Origin: Intoshia linei
Lineage: Eukaryota; Orthonectida; Rhopaluridae
NCBI GenBank assembly: GCA_001642005.1
Contig: LWCA01000052.1
Location: forward strand, 1-64,000
DNA: 64,000 bases
Reading direction: 5' to 3'
This document shows positions 50,546-61,000 of this stretch, in pieces (positions within the stretch are counted from its first letter, which is position 1; every line of letters starts with the position of its first letter). The notes below the pieces were generated by a model. That model had not been told where the DNA came from, searched no databases, and was given only the letters and a program-made list of their open reading frames with translations. Made by a program: the position numbers and the translations under genes.

Positions 50546-52098
50546 CACTGCGCGACAAAACTATATCACATTCATATAACTTCATGAATATTCTTTAAAA
50601 ATTATGATTTTGTTAAAAAATTTATACCCTATTATGCAACAGTTTATTGTTATACTGGAAACAAAAAATTAAGATCGTTTGTTAATTTTATAGAACTTGA
50701 ATATCAAATAAACTTTTTATTCCAATTTCAACTCGCAACAAAAGTGTGCTATACAAAGTAATTTTAAGAATTTTTATTGTCTGTTTATAGTTTTGGTCAT
50801 ATTTTTGGCAATAATTTTATAAAAAATTTAGATCATTGCATTAATAATCCAAAATATGCCTCGTGGGAACCTTTCTTTCAGATTATGTGAAAGGTCAAAT
50901 TGATGCTTTATTGTCTGAAGGAAAAATGGTCACATATATTGCAAAATCCATAGGAAGAAGCCACAAAGCCATATATAACTATATTAATAGATCAGGATCT
51001 TTGAATACACCAGCAAAAATTAAAATTACCGGCAGACTTTCAAGATTAACATGTAAAGAAAGAAGAAGGATAATTAGAAAAGCCTCAAATTCTGTCTTAT
51101 CGGTTAGAGACACAAGAGATAAGCTAGATTTGAATAGTTTTGTACGGACAATACAAATAGCTTTGAAAGCCTGTCCACATATCGAACGCCGAAAACTCAA
51201 ATGGAAACCATTTTCTTATCAGAAAAACATCGAAAAGATAGGATGACGTTTGCCCGTGAAAATTTAAAAACAAACTGGTTTTCTTCTTTTCTTTTTTTCA
51301 TACAAAAAAAGGTTTAATTTGGAAGGTCCTGATGGAGAGTCGCATTATTGTCACGATTTAAGAAAAGATGAAATGTCTAAAATGGGAAGAAAGTTTGGAG
51401 GGGTAGTATTATATTATGGGCAGCATTTGGAGTTAACACGGACAGCAAATTATGCTTTATTAACATAAATATGAATTCTAAAGTTTATATTGACGTTTTA
51501 AACAACTACCTACTACCCTTTCGAAGGTCGTTCAAAATATTTCAGCAGGATAATGCATCAATCTCAAGAAACAAAAAGGTGGCTAAATTCAAAGAGGTTG
51601 AATGTTTTGGGATGGCCGGCATGCTCTTTAGATTTAAATCCTATTAAAAATTTATGAGCAGTTCTTTCTCACATGATATATAAGAATGGCACATAATATG
51701 TGTTTATTAATAATAATACAGAAATTTAAATGAGTTAAAAACGGCAATTGAAAGTCTGGACATCCATACCAGCAATTACCATTTCTAGCATGGACGACAG
51801 GATTTTTGAGGTTATAAAGAAAGATGGTGGCCACACGCATTATTAAACAGTATTTATATGATATATTTTGATCAAAAATAAAATGATAATTGTGCTATAG
51901 TTTTGTCACACATTAAATACTTATATTTTCGATATTTAGTCATTATTATTTTTTTACTTACCATATTATAATTTCGACGGTAAAATATTTATTTGAATGA
52001 CACTGAGTAGATTTCTTAATGTAATAAATTTTACTTTTTAAAGATAATTTGGAAATATCATCAAAATTTTAAATGTGCTATAGTTTTGTCGCGCAGTG
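50546..52098 (+). mobile_element. Tc1-like transposon inside the hAT, TA duplication
   Basis: 1553 bp with 27-bp terminal repeats (CACTGCG CGACAAAACTATA at both ends, one mismatch nearby) flanked by TA. Plus strand carries a broken Tc1 transposase: MPRGNLS, then after a frameshift QIDALLSEGKMVTYIAKSIG (helix-turn-helix), FNLEGPDG, FQQDNAS; frameshifts and stops separate the parts and the first catalytic Asp region is degraded. Confidence 0.92.
50856..51660 (+). pseudogene. Tc1-like transposase, frameshifted
   Basis: The ATG at 50856 starts MPRGN in one frame; the main frame 50863-51246 holds the paired helix-turn-helix DNA-binding part (KSIGRSHKAIYNYINRSG). Downstream pieces in shifted frames carry LEGPDGESHYCHDLRK, YIDVLNNYLLPF, FQQDNAS and a final DLNPI-like region. 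At least three frame breaks, so non-functional. Confidence 0.85.
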
Positions 52099-52732
52099 TA
52101 TTACCTATGATAACACCGTTTATAAAACTAAATTAATTGTATACATAAAGCTCTCAGAGTAATTGGATCAACGTATACAGTTAACAAAACAGAATTAACG
52201 ACTTTCAATATTTTATAGATGTTTTAAGTCCTATAGAAGTTGCCAAAAAAAATAGTAAGATCAAATATAGAAATAAAACTTAAAAGATTGAATATTGACG
52301 ATAATTTTAGTGAAAAAACAATTCCATGAACCCCAAATAGATCACGATATTTTAAATAATGATAACCAATTTCAATTTTTAAAAGAATACATGCATGCTA
52401 TGAATACAAACATTATACCTATCAATAATAACATCAGCACTGTATTAAAATGTTACGAAATTACACAACTAAGAATCATTATATAGGTTTATATTGTCTA
52501 TTCAAGCAACAAGTGTGGAAGCAGAAAGAATATTTTCATCAGTTGGTCTATTTCTAACTAAAATTAAATCTTGGCTTTCAGATGAAAGTATTGATGCACT
52601 ATATTTTTTAAAACAATTTTTAAAAATGTCTAATAAATTTTATTATATATAATTATATTTTGGAATTAATATTATAATAGTAATAATAAAAAATTTATTA
52701 TATAAATTTTTTTCGGTTATTTGTCATCTCTA

Positions 52733-52969
52733 ATTACAATGTATACATCGGTTTTTGCGTTTTTATAATTTTTTAAATGGAATCATTACTATATCACTTT
52801 TTACTAAGCTTTAATGAGTTGACCAATGTAAACTCTATTTAAAAATGTATTTATTCATATAAAGAAAATTGATCTGAGTCAAAAACAATAGATCCTTACT
52901 TATATTATAATATATATAATTATATATATTCATAGCATATTATAATTATATGCTATGCAATAGTTGTTT
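52733..52969. other. AT-rich spacer with palindromic stretch
   Basis: 52895-52960 is a palindrome-rich run (TATATATAATTATATATA; GCATATTATAATTATATGC) able to form a hairpin or cruciform. It directly precedes an R1 fragment. No coding. Confidence 0.5.
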
Positions 52970-53170
52970 GTGTACGTTACCGTTTATTTCAATAACTACC
53001 AGTCTTAGAAGTTTATAAAGTCCACATTTCAATTACAGTTTTTTCTGGGAGTGCTAACAAAATAAGTTTCAACCTTCCAAACTCACATCTTACGGATCAA
53101 AAAGACCAATTGTCTTTTTTTTTGAAAATCAAACGAGTTCGAGAATTTAAAAAAACATATACTCTGATAC
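52970..53170 (-). repeat. R1 repeat fragment cut off by a Tc1 remnant
   Basis: Close match to 2690-2890 ('caataactaccagtcttaga', 'ccaaactcacatcttacgga', 'atcaaacgagttcgagaat'); similarity stops at 'actctgatac', where Tc1-derived sequence begins. Confidence 0.75.
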
Positions 53171-53974
53171 CAATATTTTGGAGACGTGTATTGGTGCGTT
53201 ATCTTGCTGAAATATCCAACTTAATCCTCCAATTGTAGAACCAATATGTTTAAGATTCGATTTATTTAACATTTTTATGTATCCACTTGAATTTAAACGT
53301 CCATTAATTACTTCTAAATTTAGCTTTCCGTTATAACCGAACGCGCCCATCCCATTATTGAACCGCCTCCATGTGCACGAGAGGAAAACAATGAATCATT
53401 TTTTTTAATATCATTCCAATAATACTGCAATCCATCAGGACCATCCAGATTAAATTTCTTTTCATCGGAAATGATGACATTTCGCCATTCCTCTCGCCAT
53501 ATGTAATATTTTTTAGCAAAATCTAATCAGCACACTTTATAGCGTTTTAGTAACCTAGGCGAAACTTTTTTTTAGTAAATTCTACCATTTTTTTCAAATT
53601 ACGTTGGATTGTACTTTTTGATTCAAATTCAAAATGATTACTATTAAATTCAAATTTTTCTTTAATTGTGCCGCTGATTCACCTTCATTGTTACTACTAT
53701 GGCGTAACAATCGTCGAACATCACTCTTACCGATTGTCATTTTTGTCCAACCTTTATTATTTTTGCCGTAGGTAGATTTTTATTTTAAGTAGTTAAAAAT
53801 TACGGATTTACTCCTATTTAATATAGATGCAACATACCTAATACTTTTTCCAGTTGCGAGGAGACTGTCAGCTTTACCCATTTCAAATTTGGTTAGTCTT
53901 TTTCCTCGACCCATTGTTTATCTGTTAATTATTAATATTTTAAATAATTGTCCCTATTCAAGTGTCGCGCACTG
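53170..53974 (-). pseudogene. Tc1-like transposase remnant, truncated
   Basis: Read on the minus strand from a terminus (CAGTGCGCGACACTTGAATA next to TA at 53975): MGRGKRLTKFEMGKADSLLA, helix-turn-helix IRYVASILNRSK, ISDEKKFNLDGPDG (first catalytic Asp), GGGSIMGWARSV in one frame and MGAFGYNGKLNLEVINGRLN, FQQDNAPIHVSK (second Asp) in another. Several stops. The distal end, including the last catalytic residue and the other terminal repeat, is missing. It is distinct from the element at 50546 but has a related terminus. Confidence 0.88.
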
Positions 53975-55030
53975 TATGTATTCCATGTTATCATATATAT
54001 GACAATAATAATTAAATATATTTATATACATTTTACAAATTTTATGACCATATGGTCACATCTCCTAACTTCTTCGTCTAGTTTCCCATTTACATAAAAA
54101 TCAAAATATGAAAGTTTGAGACAATATGTATTGACCAAAAATAATTTCGTTATGATTCATCATAAAAATGGTTCCGGTCTAAATGGGTTAACCCATGATT
54201 TTATTTACAAAATGGCAAATTGAGTTTAAATATATTTAAATATACTGTAACACACACCCAGATATTCAATTTTATATAAGTAAAGGATGCATACTATGCA
54301 TTGCATAGTTTACTCATAGATTCACATACTCCATTTTTGTATATTTGAAATTTTGATCGTCAAGAATTTTCAAGTTGTAATTTACGTTAATGTTCATGTT
54401 TTTAAAATCTGTTCATAATTTGAGTTTTTTAAAATTCCAAAACTCTGCAGTATAAAAAAAAATGGTCATTTGTGGATTTGTCCGTGAAAGTGTCAATTTT
54501 TGAATTTATCTTACTTTCTGCACCGGAAAAAACTGACTGACTTTGAATTTTTATTTTGCAATATCTGGGACTATCATTTTTCTACATAGACACATTTCGA
54601 AAAACTTTTACTTCATATAGTAAGGATTAAAGATATTAAAAAATAAACAAACTGTATTTTTCTACATGTATTCATTGACAAAACTAACCCGAATGCCTCA
54701 CTTTGAAGTTAAATTAAATATAGTATCAATTAGAAAAATCAACACCGCTATGACACATTTCCTATACAATTATACTTTCGATTTTTAAATGGGTATCATG
54801 CAGACATAATAATTAGATTTTGTGTTTATTATTGAATATATTCAACATTTTCGGAAATACATGCATATAATTAATGAAAATGTAAACTAGTGTTAAATTG
54901 AATTGTTCCATGATACAAATACTGTGTGATAATAATATATCACGATTTTTTAATAAGGTAAAAAAGTAGAACAAGTATATTATAATAAAGACTACATTTG
55001 TATAAAATTTAAAACTAAATAAAATTAAAC
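53975..55030. other. Spacer upstream of the sulfotransferase gene
   Basis: Contains small R1-like pieces (about 54250-54290 with 'ttttatataagtaaaggatg', and 54420-54520). No gene seen. Confidence 0.45.
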
Positions 55031-57677
55031 ATGAAAAATAGAAAAATAATGTCGGCCAAAGAAAGGTGCAAATTTTCAATGCCGGGTCAATACGTTCATG
55101 ATGGTATAGCGTACGCTCAACACATACCATTAAATTCAATTTTCGATATAGACAGGATGAATTTAACACAGGAAGATATAATCATAGCCACCTACCCTAA
55201 AGCTGGCACAGCTTTACTTAGTAATATAGTGACACTACTGTTGAAAAATAAAAATTCTCAGGATTTTGTTAGCAATGCCAAATCAAACATATTCGATGTT
55301 ACGTATCAAATAGAAATTGAATTGGATAAACAACGCAATGTGGACTTAATAAACAGCATTGAACCTCCTAGAGTTTTGAAATCTCATTTACAACCTGGTT
55401 ACCTCGCTAACCAAATTGAAAACAATTCACCAAAGGTTATCTACGGAATCCGTAATGTGAAAGATACGATAGTTTCATTTTACCATTTTTACAAGGCCAC
55501 CAAGTTACACGGACCTTTTAAAGGTGATTGCAAAAATATAAAAATTTTAAAATTACATTTTTTTAATAGGAAACTGGAATGAATGGTACGAGTTGTTTGA
55601 AGATCGAAAAGTTGTATTTGGAGATTATTTTGACCATGTTGTAAAGTGGTACAATTACTCTGTAGGAAAATCAAATATTTTGGTAGTAACTTATGAAGAT
55701 ATCGTTACAGATATGTCAGGTAGTGTAGCCAAAATCGCAAAATTTTTAGACATTTCAGTTAATCAGGATATCATTGCAAAGATTACCCAGGAATGCAATT
55801 TTGACAATATGAAAAAAAATTTTTCAACAGGTTTACGCAAAAAGGCGGGGATAAAAAATTATTTTAAACAAAGGAAAATCGGAATCTGGAAAGTATATTT
55901 TAAATTACATTCTCTCTACCATATCCAACATTTTTTGTGAGTCGTTTATAAATCGGGGAAATATACATTGGGTCTTTCGTATTTTAGAGCCAATAGTTTG
56001 AAGATTTTATATCAACTTTATTGAAAAAATAAATATTATCGTAAAACCACTAAATTAAATTAAAATTTATTGTTTCTTAAATTAATCTCTATATTGCAAC
56101 TAAAGACATTGAAGCAAGCATAACTTTTTGCAAACAATTCGGTTTTTCTTATTTTAATTTATTTTATTTGTGAATAGGTCTAATCAGTTCACGTAAGATA
56201 TGTCCATTGTGCAACCGGCAGATGTTTTTTTCGAAAAAGGTGTGTATAGATGTTATAAATGCAGATGTTCAGCCCGTGCCGTGTAGCAAGGTATTATCGA
56301 TAAGGAAGGATACATTTTTTGAAAAAAGTCATCTTACAATTGCTCAAATTGTGAGATTGATATATTTTTGGGCATATCAACTCTCTAGCCACACAACATT
56401 AGAAAGAGAATTAAAAATTTCTCGAAACACAGTTGTGGATTGCAAAAGTTTCACGCGAGATATTTGTATCTCAATGATGATGGAACACCCACAGAAGATT
56501 GGTGGGATTGGCATAGAAGTCCAAATTGATGAAAGCCAATTCTCCAAACGAAAAAACGTGGACAGGTATATCTTGAACAATGGATATTTGGAGGAATTGA
56601 AACAAATTCCAAAAAATGTTTCATTGTGCCAGTAGAGAATCGTACGGCTGAAGTTTTAATTGGAATAATAATGTATGCTTATCTAAATTTATTTTAATGT
56701 CAACAATTAGGAGATATATTGAACCAGAATCTATAATTATATCAGATGGATGGAGATCATATCACTCGATACGAATGAATGTATATAACCATGAGGTTGT
56801 CAATCATTCCGAAAATTTTGTGAACTCTGTGACAGGTAAGCATACCAACAAAATTGAAGGTTTATGGGCAATACTAAAAAGAAGAAATAAAATTGGTAGG
56901 GACATTAATTTTATATTTTTTATAGTCAATGTAGAATGTGGTACTTCCAGATTTTTATTGGATACTTATTTAATTGAATTTATGTGGCGAAGGAGGTTTA
57001 AAATAATATCATAGATTCTCTGAAAATAGTCCATTTAAGAACGTAATAGATCATATTTCGTTATTATATCCTCAATAAAATCAATTTTATATTTCAATTC
57101 GTATACAGATTGTTTTAATATAATTAACATTAATTATTTATTTTTTAATTCATTGATTAATGGTCATTCCTTTTTCTGCATTTTCTTGGTATTTGATTAA
57201 AAATTAAATTTATCAATACACAAGTATTATTTTTAGTATAAAATACGTCAAATATGAATTTTTATCTTGTCTATTTGTACACTAAAACTTTTGCCATCAC
57301 TGATGTATATTGTTAACAAAGAAACAAACTTTATTGAAAAAATAAAGTTTATAAAAAAATCTTCAAACTATTGGCTCTAAAATACAAGACCCTATAAATT
57401 TTATAATTTATTACCGGTCCGCCGAGAAAAAAGTGTGGGAACCCCTGTATTATATATGGTTCATGTCTCTATCTCACCAAATTCAGTTCAGTCAAAAATG
57501 TTTCTATTCCCAAGTTGAAACTCCCACCATGACAAGTAGAGAGAATAGTGTCTATTTAATTTTTATCAAAAAATTTAAATTTTTTAGGAAACCATTTCAG
57601 TTAGCCAAAATGAAAAAATTGATAGAAGAATAAACAAAGAACTAGACAAAATTGATATAGAATTTGTATACGATTAA
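55031..57677 (+). CDS. Cytosolic sulfotransferase (SULT family), 3 exons
   Basis: Transfers sulfate from PAPS to hydroxyl or amine groups of small molecules. Exons 55031-55523, 55570-55892, 57588-57677; GT-AG and in phase, 301 aa (typical about 295). Visible: the 5'-phosphosulfate loop TYPKAGTALLSN (54-65), catalytic His in VLKSHL (H119), 3'-phosphate site YGIRNVKDTIVSFYHFY (R141, S149), EWYELFEDRK, and the C-terminal KIGIWKETISVSQNEKIDRR, the family's GxWK loop split across the last intron. That 1.7 kb intron holds a Merlin transposon and a hAT-like end, yet splice sites and frame are intact, so the gene looks functional. Substrate cannot be told from sequence. Confidence 0.93.
55970..57392 (+). 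mobile_element. Merlin (ISXO2-like) DNA transposon in the sulfotransferase last intron
   Basis: About 1.42 kb with inverted ends: GGGTCTT then GTATTTTAGAGCCAATAGTT left, and the complement AACTATTGGCTCTAAAATAC with AAGACCC right. The similarity runs some 35 bp. I could not find a convincing target duplication. It carries one transposase gene on the plus strand. Confidence 0.88.
56100..57014 (+). pseudogene. Merlin/ISXO2-like transposase with three mini-introns and one frameshift
   Basis: Reading: TKDIEASITFCKQFG, intron 56142-56177 (36 nt), LISSRKICPLCNRQM (zinc-binding CxxC), SIRKDTFFEKS, LIYFWAYQLS, SRNTVVD, GIGIEVQIDESQFSKRK (ISXO2 catalytic IDES), then a 1-nt shift in an A6 run, QVYLEQWIFGGIE, PVENRTAEVL, intron 56673-56710 (38 nt), RYIEPESIIISDGWRSY (second catalytic Asp), HTNKIEGLWAILK (third, Glu), intron 56896-56925 (30 nt), and the final EFMWRRRFK. 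All three introns are GT-AG and restore the frame. The single frameshift could be a sequencing error or recent decay. The start codon was not found. Confidence 0.82.
57405..57460 (-). mobile_element. hAT-like terminus in the sulfotransferase intron
   Basis: The reverse complement reads ACAGGGGTTCCCACACTTTT followed by TCTCGGCGGACCGG, a typical hAT-type end. It abuts the Merlin right end; no partner end was identified. Confidence 0.5.
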
Positions 57678-58071
57678 CTAAAATAAACTTAAATTAGTTT
57701 TAATGATACTTGATTACAGTTGATGGGGATATTTGATGTTTTGGCGGTTATTTTAAATGTAAAATTTACTTGTAAATGACTAATTAATTATGCCGTTGAT
57801 GATACCTTGTAAGTCCGCATCTAATATAACGCTGCCATGAATCTGGTGAAATTTTTTTTTATTTTATCCTATTCATCAACACAAACCGATGAAATAGTGA
57901 AACTAATAAACATAAACTAAACTTTATTCTCAATTCAACTTTGTTTCAATCTTAATATATTTGTAATCTTGAAGATGAAATACTTTAGAACAAATAAATA
58001 ACAAAATTCAGATCAAATTGTTGTATTGACTATAAACTACTTGATATCAGTATAAATTACTGAATAAAAGA
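57678..58071. other. Spacer between sulfotransferase and FLII
   Basis: 394 bp, AT-rich, must contain the sulfotransferase 3' end and the FLII promoter. No gene or repeat recognised. Confidence 0.5.
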
Positions 58072-61000
58072 ATGAGTACAATTTTTTCCTTCATCAGATC
58101 AGTCGATTTGAGCAGCAATTGTTTCCACGATTCTAATCAGATTAATGATGTAATTAAAGTAGTTTCTGGAGTAAGAAACTTGTCAATAAATAAATCATGT
58201 ATTCAAAAATTACCCGAGAATTTTCATATTCTTGAAAATTTGGAAACCTTACATTTATCCTACAACGATTTGGAATTTTTAGGTGACTGCCTATCAAAAT
58301 TGAAAAATTTGCAAACCTTTGTTTGCAGACACAACAAAATTTCAAATTATAGTTTCCCATCCTCTTTTTTTCAATTGGAAAACTTGACAGTTTTGGATTT
58401 AGCATACAATACTCTGGGTTAGTTTTATTTCTCTAATTTTAAGCATTATTAATTTAATTTTTATTAGAATCTATTCCTGACGACCTAGATTCAGCAAAAA
58501 ATCTTATCTCATTGAATTTGAGCCATAATAAACTGACATGTATACCCAACCAACTTTTTATAAATTTGACAGACATTTTGTTTTTGGACATTAGTCACAA
58601 TTCAATTGAAACTATGCCGCCTCAATTGAGGAGATTGACTAGAATAAAAGTTTTAAAATTAAACAATAACCCCCTTATTCATGCTCATTTGAAATCATTA
58701 ACACTTTTGACCAACTTGGAATCTCTAAACATTTCAGATACTAAAAGAACCCTCAATACTGTTCCCGCGGGGCTAGTAAATTTGAAAAATATGCAAGATT
58801 TTGATTTATCTTGCAATGATTTACAACTTATTCCCACTGATGTCTATGAACTTTACAATATCAAACGATTACACATTAATGATAATAAAATTTTTGAAAT
58901 TTCGTCTGAATTAGACGGATGGGCTAATATTTCTATTCTCAATCTATCCAGAAACAAACTCAAAAGTATTCCAACCAGTATTTCTAAATTAAAAGGCTTA
59001 ACGCATCTCTACTTAAACGAAAATCTTCTCACGTTTGATGGGATTCCAGGTTTAAATATTGTGTATTTTATTTCAATTTTTATCTAGGTTCAATTGGAAA
59101 ACTAACATCCTTAAAGGTTCTCAGCTTGATTGCAAATCAATTAAAAATTTTAACTGAAGGAGTTTCGAGGTGCACAAAACTTGAAGAATTATTTTTAACT
59201 GACAATTCTCTGGTTACGTTACCAGATTCCATTTATTTTTTGAGAAATTTGAAAATTCTTGAAACCTCAAATAATCCAAATTTAGTTATGCCAGAAAAAC
59301 CGAAAGCAGTCATCGATCCGGCTAAGCAATTGGGAATTGACTTTTCTTTGGAATATCAGCTTGATAAATGCGCTCCTTTATTAAAAGAAAGGTTTAGAAA
59401 AAATTCTGTCAAGCAACATGACAGGTTCAATCGTCGTATTAGAATGCACCAAGGATGGGAGAAACGTGCTGATACGAAATGTGTATTAGATGGAATGAGA
59501 AAGATTGCTGATATTACATTATCCGAAACAGAAAGTTATATTGAAAACGGCAACCATAATATTAAGACATGGACCGATGGACTCAAAAAACCAAATTTAA
59601 ATTACAATGAACTCTTTTCTGATAACACTGGAGTTGAAGTTGGGGTATTTATTCAGTTTCTTTTGTGTGTATTTATATTGGTGATAATTGTGATCAAATT
59701 TTAAGAGGTTTTTTATGTTTTTAGGAAAAAGTAAATTTGATGAATTGCGACAGTTTGTTTATTATTAAAATAATTGAAGTTAGGGTTATTTCAGAAAAAA
59801 TAAAATAAATAATAATCGAAAACCATCAGTGATATCAAAAATATTTTTGCCCTACAAACACAAACAGGGCCGTGGAGAACCAGCAGTAGGTCCGGGTTAG
59901 ATGGAAATTATAGGCCCCTATTCAGTGTTTAATCGATCTTTCATTATCTAAAAATTAAAAATAACCGTTGGAAACCGCATTGGTTATCGAATTTTTGGTA
60001 TACTTAAGAAATTTCCAATATTACCTATTAATACATTAAAAACGTAGGTCCCTCATGCTTGTAGACACGGACTATATGGCCCCTAGTCCCTCTCCACTGT
60101 CCTGATCACAAATGTTTATGATTATAAAAAAAATTTATTTTTAAAAACAAAAATCATGGTTTTTATTTGAAAATTTTATCGCTTTTGATGTCGTAAATTA
60201 CGACTCCCAATGTTCTGATGTGAAGAATAGATTTTTATATTTTTAACAAAATTTTCTGATATTATACAACTTACTTCAAATTTTTGGATTTTTATATGGA
60301 ATTATGGAATATGAAGGAATTTTTAATATTGTAAATTAATGAATTGATTATTTTTTATTTTACACCTAGATTCTATACATAATATGTATTACATATATGA
60401 TTATTTTAGAATAAATGTGTCAATTATGGAATGTGGCGTTATGATATAAATTTTTATTTTTATAACATAATTTTTTACAAAATTGTACCTGTACTTTTTA
60501 AACAGTTTTTATATATTTTCATGATTACAATTTTAACATTAGTTTTATACACTTATTCCATTATTATTGTTTCTTATTTCATTTTATTAATTAAAATTAT
60601 TATTAATTAATTAAAACTGAGTTTAATTATGGTTTAAGTAAAGATTTTTTTTGCGACTTGCGTAATAATTTTTTTCACATTTACCCCCTTAAACAAATTT
60701 AGTCTGACCCCCTAATTCTAGAACAGGATTCAGCAACCAGTGACCTACAGAATAATGTTGGTGGCTCTTTGAATAAATGTGTAAATTATTTATTTTTAAA
60801 CTTTTAAACACAGTTTTAAACATTTTCTACTATAATTGACTCATTATATACTAGAGCCATTTCTCGTCAGTTATAATTGAAATATAGCATGTGTAAAATT
60901 CAAAAACGGGGCCGGTATAATTTTTGGTATAAAAAAATGGCCCGAGATTCACTAGGTTGCCGATCTCTTTAATTTAAATTTTAAATAAAATATTTTGAAA

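Larger units (their letters stand above)
49440..52732 (+). mobile_element. hAT transposon with perfect 8-bp target duplication, carrying two nested insertions
   Basis: The ends are TAGTGTTGATAACCGG and the inverted CGGTTATTTGTCATCTCTA, flanked on both sides by identical ATTACAAT. Plus-strand transposase pieces: 49500-50099 (VIPKNSF, RYSLTLDEYTSIKNERYLN-like, HQICIANTIHLAISD), 50150-50245 (FRKSSIKNEKLQDFVYGEF), 50532-50545 plus 52099 onward (KIRWNSL then LPMITPFIKL), and the hATC dimerisation region 52480-52651 (SVEAERIFSSVGLFLTK, SDESIDALYFLK). Stops and frameshifts make it inactive. It is split by a MITE (50246-50523) and a Tc1 element (50546-52098). Confidence 0.92.
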
